Source: Nematostella vectensis
Taxonomy: Eukaryota; Cnidaria; Anthozoa; Actiniaria; Edwardsiidae
Length of the DNA stretch: 64,000 nucleotides
Direction of reading: 5' to 3'
NCBI RefSeq assembly: GCF_932526225.1
Contig: NC_064044.1
Span: 253,001-317,000, forward strand
Shown here: one piece after another, positions 22,083 through 36,120 of the stretch
How positions within the stretch are numbered: position 1 is the first letter of the stretch
Layout: each line of letters opens with the position of its first letter
Program-made: the position numbers and the translations under genes
The notes under the pieces: generated by a model
The model's input: only the letters and a program-made list of their open reading frames with translations
Database searches by the model: none
Told to the model about the DNA's origin: nothing

Positions 22083-24092
22083 AATAGCAGGGGGAAGAGA
22101 GGGGCACTCTCTTCATACAATATTGCAGTTGTTACCTATTATTAAATAAGTTTGTAACATGTCTTTGTTTATTAAGCAAGGTCTATTTCTGAGACAAGCA
22201 AACTCAAGTAAGGCTGTTGAAATAACAGGTGAGTGTTAAAAGAAAAACAATTATCTGATTAGAAAACTACTGTAGATTCCTTTGCACCAAAATAAGAACA
22301 AACTTCATTTTGTTTGTTATTTATGAGGAACGAGATGAGCTCTACAAAGCCATAAAGAAATATGTATTGCTCATCTAAATTATACAAGTAAATGATAATA
22401 TTAAAAAAAGAACTACTGTAAGTAATTAGAGTGGTTTTCATTAACCGGTGAAACAAAGTGTGATAGTTTAACGGTAATAGTTAGTAAAACACAAAAAAGA
22501 ACAATAGAATCAGATCACCACAAAGTGTAATACGCTAAAGCGTAGTTCACGGGTTAATGAAGGTTTTGACATTTCAACCTTACATCCACATGAAAGTAAT
22601 GCCTAATATCGAGTGCCCTACAGTAACTGTTTTGCAGTCAAGTTGTTTTCTTTTAGTAGGTAAAAAATTATTCTAAATAATAGTAATCATAGCTATGGTC
22701 ACCACTTACACATATAGAACTTGTAATGAAAAGAAAGAAAAAAATATATATATGCAGTCAAACAACAGAATTGCATGATAACCTTGAATATATTGAATAA
22801 AGGACTGCAAAAAAACATCTTTTGTACTAGTTGCTTGAATTGACCCTTGGCTATTTTTAGCTGAATTCCCCTCCCCCTCTAAAAATGAAAATAATAATAA
22901 TAATAATAATAATAGAACAAAACTAAAAAGAAAACAAACATAACAGAGACCCCCACCAACAATTTTGATTTTTTTTACTTTCCTTTAAAAGGGGAGTGTC
23001 ATGGTTAAGAGATTTGCAATAGCTCTAGAGCCCTGACACAATGAACTTCAGTGAAATTCTAATACTGACTTATGAGCTTTTGGTACATTAGGGAGACTTT
23101 AAACAAAACAAAAAAAAATGACCACAAACTGTCAATTAACATAGTTTTCAATATAATATTGCATATTATTTAATAAGGTATTCACAGCTTTTAAAAAGTT
23201 CAACTGTTTGTTGACACTTAAAAGACTACAATAATCACTGACTCCAGACATGCGCAGTACTATGCTGCTGCCCCTTTAAAGTAAAATACACTTTACTTAG
23301 TCAGCGTAGACAAAATTGCGGATTTTGTCAATATTCTAATATGAAGATGTCAATATTCTCATCCCTAACGTCTTTATTTCTATTTATTTTATGATTTTCA
23401 CATGATACCAAAACAGCGTCTTTTTTCTTCGCTAATTTGATGTCATGTACACAATAAAAGAGATGCGCCCGTGCGCATGGCGAGTCCCCAAGGGACCCAA
23501 GACGCCCAAATAGACCTCTATTTTTTGTCATCCACAATCTTGGCGAGCTGTGCGTGGCGTAACCGTATTACAGGCCTGGGATCCTGGTTATTGTCCTCCC
23601 CATTAATGCGCGGTTTGGGATAACCTTGCAAGAGTGTTGTACAGCATATTCGCTCGGAAATATCGGTGCTTGGGGCCTTCGGGTTCTTTACAGCCTTCCG
23701 TAAAAGCTTTGTGCTGCCATACCGATTGGGTAATCCGTATGTATGGTTTCCGTTTTGTTCTTCAGACCGGGTTCGATCCCAGGCCAATGGGCTTTTTTTT
23801 TAGTTCGTTTTTTTTTCTTTGTGCTGGACCCCCTTAATCCTGATAGGTTTTGCGCAAAAATAATAAAAAAAGTGAGTTTGCAAAATAAGCTTGCTAGATT
23901 TATTGATTATATGTATTCAATTTGTTCCTAGGAAGTTAACAAAAAACACAAAGCAAAGAGTTTGAGGAAGTAAACAAGTATGTGAACTTTAATGTTCTAT
24001 TTGAAGGGGTGCATTTTGTACAGGGAAGCATACATAGAATGCTTAACTGGTGGAGAGGGAAGAGGTAAAAGTTTATTGAGCATAATTTCAAT
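22083..24092 (+). repeat. macrosatellite unit 12
   Basis: Copy of unit 9 at +6024 bp. MITE at 22441-22557 has left end CCGGTGAA. Long ATA tract and GTTTGGG core. B-box-like motif at 23770-23780. Confidence 0.95.
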
Positions 24093-26094
24093 AATAGCAG
24101 GGGGAAGAGAGGGGCACTCTCTTCATACAATATTGCAGTTGTTACCTATTATTAAATAAGTTTGTAACATGTCTTTGTTTATTAAGCAAGGTCTATTTCT
24201 GAGACAAGCAAACTCAAGTAAGGCTGTTGAAATAACAGGTGAGTGTTAAAAGAAAAAGAATTATCTGATTAGAAAACTACTGTAGATTCCTTTACACCAA
24301 AATAAGAACAAACTTCATTTTGTTTGTTATTTATGAGGAACGAGATGAGCTCTACAAAGCCATAAAGAAATATGTATTGCTCATCTAAATTATACAAGTA
24401 AATGATAATATAAAAAAAAACTACTGTAAGTAATTAGAGTGGTTTTCATTAACCCGTGAAACAAAGTGTGATAGTTAAACGGTAATAAATAGTAAAACAC
24501 AAAAAAGAACAATAGAATCAGATCACCACAAAGTGTAATACGCTAAAGCATAGTTCACGGGTTAATGAAGGTTTTGACATTTCAACCTTACATCCACATG
24601 AAAGTAATGCCTAATATCGAGTGCCCTACAGTAACTGTTTTGCAGTCAAGTTGTTTTCTGTTAGTAGGTAAAAAAATATTCTAAATAATAGTAATCATAG
24701 CTATGGTCACCACTTACACATATAGAACTTGTAATGAAAAGAAAGAAAAAATATATATATATATGCAGTCAAACAACAGAATTGCATGATAACCTTGAAT
24801 ATATTGAATAAAGGACTGCAAAAAAACATCTTTTGTACTAGTTGCTTGAATTGACCCTTGGCTATTTTTAGCTGAATTCCCCTCCCCCTCTAAAAAAGAA
24901 AATAATAATAATAATAGAACAAAACTAAAAAGAAAACAAACACAACAGAGACCCCCACCAACAATTTTGATTTTTTTTTACTTTCCTTTAAAGGGGGAGT
25001 GTCATGGTTAAGAGATTTGCAATTGCTCTAGAGCCCTGACACAATGAACTTCAGTGAAATTCTAATACTGACTTATGAGCTTTTGGTACATGTGGGAGAC
25101 TTTAAACAAAACAAAAAAAATGACCACAAACTGTCAATTAACATAGTTTTCAATATAATATTGCATATTATTTAATAAGGTATTCACAGCTTTTAAAAAG
25201 TTCAACTGTTTGTTGACACTTAAAAGCCTACAATAATCACTGACTCCAGACATGCGCAGTACTATGCTGCTGACCCTTTAAAGTAAAATACAGCTTTACT
25301 TAGTCAGCGTAGACAAAATTGCGGATTTTGTCAATATTCTAATATGAAGATGTCAATATTCTCTCCCATTACGTCTTTATTTCTATTTATTTTATGATTT
25401 TTAAATGATACCAAAACAGCGTCTTTTTTCTTCGCTAATTTGATGTCATGTACACAATAAAAGAGATGCGCCCGTGCGCATGGCGAGTCCCCAAGGGACC
25501 CAAGACGCCCAAATAGACCTCTATTTTTTGTCATCCACAATCTCGGCGAGCTGTGCGTGGCGTAACCGTATTACAGGCCTGGGATCCTGGTTATTGTCCT
25601 CCCCATTAATGCGCGGGTTGGGATAACCTTGCAAGAGTGTTGTACAGCATATTCGCTCGGAAATATCGGTGCTTGGGGCCTTCGGGTTCTTTACAGCCTT
25701 CCGTAAAAGCCTTGTGCTGCCATACCGATTCGGTAATCCGTATGTATGGTTTCCGTTTTGTTCTTCAGACCGGGTTCGATCCCAGGCCAATGGGCTTTTT
25801 TTTTAGTTCGTTTTTTTTCTTTGTGCTGGACCCCCTTAATCCTGATAGGTTTTGCGCAAAAATAATAAAAAAAGTGAGTTTGCAAAATAAGCTTGCTAGA
25901 TTTATTGATTATATGTATTCAATTTGTTCCTAGGAAGTTAACAAAAAACACAAAGCAAAGAGTTTGAGGAAGTAAAAAAGTATGTGAACTTTAATGTTCT
26001 ATTTGAAGGGGTGCATTTTGTACAGGGAAGCATACATAGAATGCTTAACTGGTGGAGAGGGAAGAGGTAAAAGTTTATTGAGCATAATTTCAAC
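24093..26094 (+). repeat. macrosatellite unit 13
   Basis: Copy of unit 10 at +6024 bp. MITE at 24449-24565, ends intact. The core carries GATTCGGT. B-box-like motif at 25773-25783. Confidence 0.95.
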
Positions 26095-28106
26095 AATAGC
26101 AGGGGGAAGAGAGAGGCACTCTCTTCATACAATATTGCAGTTGTTACCTATTATTAAATAAGTTTGTAACATGTCTTTGTTTATTAAGCAAGGTCTATTT
26201 CTGAGACAAGCAAACTCAAGTAAGGCTGTTGAAATAACAGGTGAGTGTTAAAAGAAAAACAATTATCTGATTAGAAAACTACTGTAGATTCCTTTGCACC
26301 AAAATAAGAACAAACTTCATTTTGTTTGTTATTTATGAGGAAGGAGATGAGCTCTACAAAGCCATAAAGAAATATGTATTGCTCATCTAAATTATACAAG
26401 TAAATGATAATATTAAAAAAAGAACTACTGTAAGTAATTAGAGTGGTTTTCATTAACCGGTGAAACAAAGTGTGATAGTTAAACGGTAATAGTTAGTAAA
26501 ACACAAAAAAGAACAATATAATCAGATCACCACAAAGTGTAATACGCTAAAGCGTAGTTCACGGGTTAATGAAGGTTTTGACATTTCAACCTTACATCCA
26601 CATGAAAGTAATGCCTAATATCGAGTGCCCTACAGTAACTGTTTTGCAGTCAAGTTGTTTTCTTTTAGTAGGTAAAAAATTATTCTAAATAATAGTAATC
26701 ATAGCTATGGTCACCACTTACACATATAGAACTTGTAATGAAAAGAAAGAAAAAAAATATATATATTTACATATATGCAGTCAAACAACAGAATTGCATG
26801 ATAACCTTGAATATATTGAATAAAGGACTGCAAAAAAACATCTTTTGTACTAGTTGCTTGAATTGACCCTTGGCTATTTTTAGCTGAATTCCCCTCCCCC
26901 TCTAAAAAAGAAAATAATAATAATAATAGAACAAAACTAAAAAGAAAACAAACATAACAGAGACCCCCACCAACAATTTTGATTTTTTTTACTTTCCTTT
27001 AAAAGGGAGTGTCATGGTTAAGAGATTTGCAATAGCTCTAGAGCCCTGACACAATGAACTTCAGTGAAATTCTAATACTGACTTATGAGCTTTTGGTACA
27101 TGTGGGAGACTTTAAACAAAACAAACAAAATGACCACAAACTGTCAATTAACATAGTTTTCAATATAATATTGCATATTATTTAATAAGGTATTCACAGC
27201 TTTTAAAAAGTTCAACTGTTTGTTGACACTTAAAAGCCTACAATAATCACTGACTCCAGACATGCGCAGTACTATGCTGCTGCCCCTTTAAAGTAAAATA
27301 CAGCTTTACTTAGTCAGCGTAGACAAAATTGCGAATTTTGTCAATATTCTAATATGAGGATGTCAATATTCTCCCCCTTACGTCTTTATTTCTATTTATT
27401 TTATGATTTTCACATGATACCAAAACAGCGTCTTTTTTCTTCGCTAATTTGATGTCATGTACACAATAAAAGAGATGCGCCCGTGCGCATGGCGAGTCCC
27501 CAAGGGACCCAAGACGCCCAAATAGACCTCTATTTTTTGTCATCACCAATCTCGGCGAGCTGTGCGTGGCGTAACCGTATTACAGGCCTGGGATCCTGGT
27601 TATTGTCCTCCCCATTAATGCGCGGGTTGGGATAACCTTGCAAGAGTGTTGTACAGCATATTCGCTCGGAAATATCGGTGCTTGGGGCCTTCGGGTTCTT
27701 TACAGCCTTCCGTAAAAGCCTTGTGCTGCCATACCGATTGGGTAATCCGTATGTATGGTTTCCGTTTTGTTCTTCAGACCTTGTTCGATCCCAGGCCAAT
27801 GGGCTTTTTTTTTTAGTTCGTTTTTTTTTCTGTGTGCTGGACCCCCTTAATCCTGATAGGTTTTGCGCAAAAATAATAAAAAAAAGTGAGTTTGCAAAAT
27901 AAGCTTGCTAGATTTATTGATTATATGTATTCAATTTGTTCCTAGGAAGTTAACAAAAAACACAAAGCAAAGAGTTTGAGGAAGTAAACAAGTATGTGAA
28001 CTTTAATGTTCTATTTGAAGGGGTGCATTTTGTACAGGGAAGCATACATAGAATGCTTAACTGGTGGAGAGGGAAGAGGTAAAAGTTTATTGAGCATAAT
28101 TTCAAC
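26095..28106 (+). repeat. macrosatellite unit 14 (altered B box)
   Basis: Copy of unit 11 at +6024 bp, including the B-box change at 27782-27792. It differs at AGAGAGGCAC near its start and at CTTTAAAAGGG. MITE at 26453-26569 has left end CCGGTGAA. Confidence 0.95.
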
Positions 28107-30104
28107 AATAGCAGGGGGAAGAGAGGGGCACTCTCTTCATACAATATTGCAGTTGTTACCTATTATTAAATAAGTTTGTAACATGTCTTTGTTTATTAAG
28201 CAAGGTCTATTTCTGAGACAAGCAAACTCAAGTAAGGCTGTTGAAATAACAGGTGAGTGTTAAAAGAAAAACAATTATCTGATTAGAAAACTACTGTAGA
28301 TTCCTTTGCACCAAAATAAGAACAAACTTCATTTTGTTTGTTATTTATGAGGAACGAGATAAGCTCTACAAAGCCATAAAGAAATATGTATTGCTCATCT
28401 AAATTATACAAGTAAATGATAATATTAAAAAAGAACTACTGTAAGTAATTAGAGTGGTTTTCATTAACCCGTGAAACAAAGTGTGATAGTTAAACGGTAA
28501 TAGTTAGTAAAACACAAAAAAGAACAATAGAATCAGATCACCACAAAGTGTAATACGCTAAAGCATAGTTCACGGGTTAATGAAGGTTTTGACATTTCAA
28601 CCTTACATCCACATGAAAGTAATGCCTAATATCGAGTGCCCTACAGTAACTGTTTTGCAGTCAAGTTGTTTTCTGTTAGTAGGTAAAAAAATATTCTAAA
28701 TAATAGTAATCATAGCTATGGTCACCACTTACACATATAGAACTTGTAATGAAAAGAAAGAAAAAATATATATATATGCAGTCAAACAACAGAATTGCAT
28801 GATAACCTTGAATATATTGAATAAAGGACTGCAAAAAAACATCTTTTGTACTAGTTGCTTGAATTGACCCTTGGCTATTTTTAGCTGAATTCAACTCCCC
28901 CTCTAAAAAAGAAAATAATAATAATAGAACAAAACTAAAAAGAAAACAAACATAACAGAGACTCCCACCAACAATTTTGATTTTTTTTACTTTCCTTTAA
29001 AAGGGGAGTGTCATGGTTAAGAGATTTGCAATAACTCTAGAGCCCTGATACAATAAACTTCAGTGAAATTCTAATACTGACTTATGAGCTTTTGGTACAT
29101 GTGGGAGACTTTAAACAAAACAAAAAAAATGACCACAAACTGTCAATTAACATAGTTTTCAATATAATATTGCATATTATTTAATAAGGTATTCACAGCT
29201 TTTAAAAAGTTAAACTGTTTGTTGACACTTAAAAGCCTACAATAATCACTGACTCCAGACATGCGCAGTACTATGCTGCTGCCCCTTTAAAGTAAAATAC
29301 ACTTTACTTAGTCAGCGTAGACAAAATTGCGGGTTTTGTCAATATTCTAATATGAAGATGTCAATATTCTCCCCCTTACGTCTTTATTTCTATTTATTTT
29401 ATGATTTTCACATGATACCAAAACAGCGTCGTTTTTCTTCGCTAATTTGATGTCATGTACACAAAAAAAGAGATGCGCCCGTGCGCATGGCGAGTCCCCA
29501 AGGGACCCAAGACGCCCAAATAGACCTCTATTTTTTGTCATCCACAATCTCGGCGAGCTGTGCGTGGCGTAACCGTATTACAGGCCTGGGATCCTGGTTA
29601 TTGTCCTCCCCATTAATGCGCGGGTTGGGATAACCTTGCAAGAGTGTTGTACAGCATATTCGCTCGGAAATATCGGTGCTTGGGGCCTTCGGGTTCTTTA
29701 CAGCCTTCCGTAAAAGCCTTGTGCTGTCATACCGATTGGGTAATCCGTATGTATGGTTTCCGTTTTGTTCTTCAGACCGGGTTCGATCCCAGGCCAATGG
29801 GCTTTTCTTTTTAGTTCGTTTTTTTTTCTTTGTGCTGGACCCCCTTAATCCTGATAGGTTTTGCGCAAAAATAATAAAAAAAAGTGAGTTTGCAAAATAA
29901 GCTTGCTAGATTTATTGATTATATGTATTCAATTTGTTCCTAGGAAGTTAACAAAAAACACAAAGCAAAGAGTTTGAGGAAGTAAACAAGTATGTGAACT
30001 TTAATGTTCTATTTGAAGGGGTGCATTTTGTACAGGGAAGCATACATAGAATGCTTAACTGGTGGAGAGGGAAGAGGTAAAAGTTTATTGAGCATAATTT
30101 CAAC
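28107..30104 (+). repeat. macrosatellite unit 15 (shortest unit, 1998 bp)
   Basis: MITE at 28464-28580, ends intact. The second half has a distinctive haplotype (TTCAACTCCCC, AACTCTAGAG, GATACAATAAAC, GCGGGTTTTG, CGTCGTTTTT, TGTCATACC) that recurs in units 20 and 26. B-box-like motif at 29780-29790. Confidence 0.95.
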
Positions 30105-32107
30105 AATAGCAGGGGGAAGAGAGGGGCACTCTCTTCATACAATATTGCAGTTGTTACCTATTATTAAATAAGTTTGTAACATGTCTTTGTTTATTAAGCA
30201 AGGTCTATTTCTGAGACAAGCAAACTCAAGTAAGGCTGTTGAAATAACAGGTGAGTGTTAAAAGAAAAACAATTATCTGATTAGAAAACTACTGTAGATT
30301 CCTTTGCACCAAAATAAGAACAAACTTCATTTTGTTTGTTATTTATGAGGAACAAGATGAGATCTACAAAGCCATAAAAAAATGTATTGCTCATCTAAAT
30401 TATACAAGTAAATAATAATATAAAAAAAGAACAACTGTAATTAATTAGAGTTGTTTTCATTAACCCGTGAAACAAAGTGTGATAGTTAAACGGTAATAGT
30501 TAGTAAAACACAAAAAAGTACAATAGAATCAGATCACCACAAAGTGTAATACGCTAAAGCGTAGTTCACGGTTTAATGAAGGTTTTGACATTTCAACCTT
30601 ACATCCACATGAAAGTAATGCCTAATATCGAGTGCCCTACAGTAAGTGTTTTGCAGTCAAGTTGTTTTCTGTTAGTAGGTACAAAAATATTCTAAATAAT
30701 AGTAATCATAGCTATGGTCACCACTTACACATATAGAACTTGTAATGAAAAGAAAGAAACAAAATATATATATATATGCAGTCAAACAACAGAATTGCAT
30801 TATAACCTTGAATATATTGAATAAAGGACTGCAAAAACACATCTTTTGTACTAGTTGCTTGAATTGACCCTTGGCTATTCTTAGCTGAATTCCCCTCCCC
30901 CTCTAAAAAAGAAAATAATAATAATAATAGAACAAAACTAAAAAGAAAACAAACATAACAGAGACCCCCACCAACAATTTTGATTTTTTTTACTTTCCTT
31001 TAAAAGGGGAGTGTCATGGTTAAGAGATTTGCAATAGCTCTAGAGCCCTGACACAATGAACTTCAGTGAAATTCTAATACTGACTTATGAGCTTTTGGTA
31101 CATGTGGGAGACTTTAAACAAAACAAAACAAATGACCACAAACTGTCAATTAACATAGTTTTCAATATAATATTGCATATTATTTAATAAGGTATTCACA
31201 GCTTTTAAAAAGTTCAACTGTTTGTTGACACTTAAAAGCCTACAATAATCACTGACTCTAGACATGCGCAGTACTATGCTGCTGCCCCTTTAAAGTAAAA
31301 TACACTTTACTTAGTCAGCGTAGACAAAATTGCGGATTTTGTCAATATTCTAATATGAAGATGTCAATATTCTCCCCCCTTACGTCTTTATTTCTATTTA
31401 TTTTATGATTTTCACATGATACCAAAACAGCGTCTTTTTTCTTCGCTAATTTGATGTCATGTACACAATAAAAGAGATGCGCCCGTGCGCATGGCGAGTC
31501 CCCAAGGGACCCAAGACGCCCAAATAGACCTCTATTTTTTGTCATCCACAATCTCGGCGAGCTGTGCGTGGCGTAACCGTATTACAGGCCTGGGATCCTG
31601 GTTATTGTCCTCCCCATTAATGCGCGGGTTGGGATAACCTTGCAAGAGTGTTGTACAGCATATTCGCTCGGAAATATCGGTGCTTGGGGCCTTCGGGTTC
31701 TTTACAGCCTTCCGTAAAAGCCTTGTGCTGCCATACCGATTGGGTAATCCGTATGTATGGTTTCCGTTTTGTTCTTCAGACCGGGTTCGATCCCAGGCCA
31801 ATGGGCTTTTTTTTTTAGTTCCTTTTTTTTTCTTTGTGCTGGACCCCCTTAATCCTGATAGGTTTTGCGCAAAAATAATAAAAAAAGTGAGTTTGCAAAA
31901 TAAGCTTGCTAGCTTTATTGATTATATGTATTCAATTTGTTCCTAGGAAGTTAACAAAAAACACAAAGCAAAGAGTTTGAGGAAGTAAACAAGTATGTGA
32001 ACTTTAATGTTCTATTTGAAGGGGTGCATTTTGTACAGGGAAGCATACATAGAATGCTTAACTGGTGGAGAGGGAAGAGGTAAAAGTTTATTTAGCATAA
32101 TTTCAAC
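30105..32107 (+). repeat. macrosatellite unit 16
   Basis: The first half has GAACAAGATGAGATCT, shared only with units 21 and 27. MITE at 30470-30586 has a mutated right end (GGG to GGT). AGTTCCTTTT follows the core. B-box-like motif at 31784-31794. Confidence 0.95.
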
Positions 32108-34113
32108 AATAGCAGGGGGAAGAGAGGGGCACTCTCTTCATACAATATTGCAGTTGTTACCTATTATTAAATAAGTTTGTAACATGTCTTTGTTTATTAA
32201 GCAAGGTCTATTTCTGAGACAAGCAAACTCAAGTAAGGCTGTTGAAATAACAGGTGAGTGTTAAAAGAAAAACAATTATCTGATTAGAAAACTACTGTAG
32301 ATTCCTTTGCACCAAAATAAGAACAAACTTCATTTTGTTTGTTATTTATGAGGAACGAGATGAGCTCTACAAAGCCATAAAGAAATATGTATTGCTCATC
32401 TAAATTATACAAGTAAATAATAATATTAAAAAAGAACTACTGTAAGTAATTAGAGTGGTTTTCATTAACCCGTGAAACAAAGTGTGATAGTTAAACGGTA
32501 ATAGTTAGTAAAACACAAAAAAGTACAATAGAATCAGATCACCACAAAGTGTAATACGCTAAAGCGTAGTTCACGGTTTAATGAAGGTTTTGACATTTCA
32601 ACCTTACATCCACATGAAAGTAATGCCTAATATCGAGTGCCCTACAGTAAGTGTTTTGCAGTCAAGTTGTTTTCTGTTAGTAGGTACAAAAATATTCTAA
32701 ATAATAGTAATCATAGCTATGGTCACCACTTACACATATAGAACTTGTAATGAAAAGAAAGAAACAAAATATATATATATGCAGTCAAACAACAGAATTG
32801 CATGATAACCTTGAATATATTGAATAAAGGACTGCAAAAAAAACATCTTTTGTACTAGTTGCTTGAATTGACCCTTGGCTATTTTTAGCTGAATTCCCCT
32901 CCCCCTCTAAAAAAGAAAATAATAATAATAATAATAGAACAAAACTAAAAAGAAAACAAACATAACATAGACCCCCACCAACAATTTTGATTTTTTTTAC
33001 TTTCCTTTAAAAGGGGAGTGTCATGGTTAAGAGATTTGCAATAGCTCTAGAGCCCTGACACAATGAACTTCAGTGAAATTCTAATACTGACTTATGAGCT
33101 TTTGGTACATGTTGGAGAATTTAAACAAAACAAAACAAATGACCACAAACTGTCAATTAACATAGTTTTCAATATAATATTGCATATTATTTAATAAGGT
33201 ATTCACAGCTTTTAAAAAGTTCAACTGTTTGTTGACACTTAAAAGCCTACAATAATCACTGACTCTAGACATGCGCAGTACTATGCTGCTGCCCCTTTAA
33301 AGTAAAATACACTTTACTTAGTCAGCGTAGACAAAATTGCGGATTTTGTCAATATTCTAATATGAAGATGTCAATATTCTCCCCCCTTACGTCTTTATTT
33401 CTATTTATTTTATGATTTTCACATGATACCAAAACAGCGTCTTTTTTCTTCGCTAATTTGATGTCATGTACACAAAAAAAGAGATGCGCCCGTGCGCATG
33501 GCGAGTCCCCAAGGGACCCAAGACGCCCAAATAGACCTCTATTTTTTGTCATCCACAATCTCGGCGAGCTGTGCGTGGCGTAACCGTATTACAGGCCTGG
33601 GATCCTGGTTATTGTCCTCACCATTAATGCGCGGGTCGGGATAACCTTGCAAGAGTGTTGTACAGCATATTCGCTCGGAAATATCGGTGCTTGGGGCCTT
33701 CGGGTTCTTTACAGCCTTCCGTAAAAGCCTTGTGCTGCCATACCGATTGGGTAATCCGTATGTATGGTTTCCGTTTTGTTCTTCAGACCGGGTTCGATCC
33801 CAGGCCAATGGGCTTTTTTTTTAGTTCCTTTTTTTTTCTTTGTGCTGGACCCCCTTAATCCTGATAGGTTTTGCGCAAAAATAATAAAAAAAGTGAGTTT
33901 GCAAAATAAGCTTGCTAGCTTTATTGATTATATGTATTCAATTTGTTCCTAGGAAGTTAACAAAAAACACAAAGCAAAGAGTTTGAGGAAGTAAACAAGT
34001 ATGTGAACTTTAATGTTCTATTTGAAGGGGTGCATTTTGTACAGGGAAGCATACATAGAATGCTTAACTGGTGGAGAGGGAAGAGGTAAAAGTTTATTTA
34101 GCATAATTTCAAC
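32108..34113 (+). repeat. macrosatellite unit 17
   Basis: MITE at 32465-32581 has the mutated right end. The core has GGGTCGGG, private to this unit, and CTCACCATT. B-box-like motif at 33791-33801. Confidence 0.95.
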
Positions 34114-36120
34114 AATAGCAGGGGGAAGAGAGGGGCACTCTCTTCATACAATATTGCAGTTGTTACCTATTATTAAATAAGTTTGTAACATGTCTTTGTT
34201 TATTAAGCAAGGTCTATTTCTGAGACAAGCAAACTCAAGTAAGGCTGTTGAAATAACAGGTGAGTGTTAAAAGAAAAACAATTATCTGATTAGAAAACTA
34301 CTGTAGATTCCTTTGCACCAAAATAAGAACAAACTTCATTTTGTTTGTTATTTATGAGGAACGAGATGAGCTCTACAAAGCCATAAAGAAATATGTATTG
34401 CTCATCTAAATTATACAAGTAAATAATAATATTAAAAAAGAACTACTGTAAGTAATTAGAGTGGTTTTCATTAACCCGTGAAACAAAGTGTGATAGTTAA
34501 ACGGTAATAGTTAGTAAAACACAAAAAAGTACAATAGAATCAGATCACCACAAAGTGTAATACGCTAAAGCGTAGTTCACGGTTTAATGAAGGTTTTGAC
34601 ATTTCAACCTTACATCCACATGAAAGTAATGCCTAATATCGAGTGCCCTACAGTAAGTGTTTTGCAGTCAAGTTGTTTTCTGTTAGTAGGTACAAAAATA
34701 TTCTAAATAATAGTAATCATAGCTATGGTCACCACTTACACATATAGAACTTGTAATGAAAAGAAAGAAACAAAATATATATATATGCAGTCAAACAACA
34801 GAATTGCATGATAACCTTGAATATATTGAATAAAGGACTGCAAAAAACATCTTTTGTACTAGTTGCTTGAATTGACCCTTGGCTATTTTTAGCTGAATTC
34901 ACCTCCCCCTCTAAAAAAGAAAATAATAATAATAATAATAGAACAAAACTAAAAAGACAACAAACATAACAGAGACCCCCACCAACAATTTTGATTTTTT
35001 TTACTTTCCTTTAAAAGGGGAGTGTCATGGTTAAGAGATTTGCAATAGCTCTAGAGCCCTGACACAATGAACTTCAGTGAAATTCTAATACTGACTTATG
35101 AGCTTTTGGTACATGTGGGAGACTTTAAACAAAACAAAACAAATGACCACAAACTGTCAATTAACATAGTTTTCAATATAATATTGCATATTATTTAATA
35201 AGGTATTCACAGCTTTTAAAAAGTTCAACTGTTTGTTGACACTTAAAAGCCTACAATAATCACTGACTCTAGACATGCGCAGTACTATGCTGCTGCCCCT
35301 TTAAAGTAAAATACACTTTACTTAGTCAGCGTAGACAAAATTGCGGATTTTGTCAATATTCTAATATGAAGATGTCAATATTCTCCCCCCTTACGTCTTT
35401 ATTTCTATTTATTTTATGATTTTCACATGATACCAAAACAGCGTCTTTTTTCTTCGCTAATTTGATGTTATGTACACAATAAAAGAGATGCGCCCGTGCG
35501 CATGGCGAGTCCCCAAGGGACCCAAGACGCCCAAATAGACCTCTATTTTTTGTCATCCACAATCTCGGCGAGCTGTGCGTGGCGTAACCGTATTACAGGC
35601 CTGGGATCCTGGTTATTGTCCTCACCATTAATGCGCGGGTTGGGATAACCTTGCAAGAGTGTTGTACAGCATATTCGCTCGGAAATATCGGTGCTTGGGG
35701 CCTTCGGGTTCTTTACAGCCTTCCGTAAAAGCCTTGTGCTGCCATACCGATTGGGTAATCCGTATGTATGGTTTCCGTTTTGTTCTTCAGACCGGGTTCG
35801 ATCCCAGGCCAATGGGCTTTTTTTTTTAGTTCGTTTTTTTTTTCTTTGTGCTGGACCCCCTTAATCCTGATAGGTTTTGCGCAAAAATAATAAAAAAAAG
35901 TGAGTTTGCAAAATAAGCTTGCTAGATTTATTGATTATATGTATTCAATTTGTTCCTAGGAAGTTAACAAAAAACACAAAGCAAAGAGTTTAAGGAAGTA
36001 AACAAGTATGTGAACTTTAATGTTCTATTTGAAGGGGTGCATTTTGTACAGGGAAGCATACATAGAATGCTTAACTGGTGGAGAGGGAAGAGGTAAAAGT
36101 TTATTTAGCATAATTTCAAC
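34114..36120 (+). repeat. macrosatellite unit 18
   Basis: MITE at 34471-34587 has the mutated right end. TTCACCTCCCC and AAAAGACAAC precede a core with CTCACCATT; GATGTTATG lies upstream. B-box-like motif at 35795-35805. Confidence 0.95.

Larger units (their letters stand above)
16050..28100 (+). repeat. 3-unit higher-order repeat, period 6024 bp, two copies
   Basis: Units 9, 10 and 11 recur as units 12, 13 and 14 at an exact offset of 6024 bp. Shared markers include CCGGTGAA at the MITE left end with TAGTTTAACGG (9/12), AATAAATAG (10/13), and AATATAATCAG with the TTTACATATATG tract interruption and an altered B box (11/14). This block overlaps the 4-unit repeat, so units 9 and 10 took part in both events. 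The junction of the two copies is near 22.08 kb. Confidence 0.86.
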
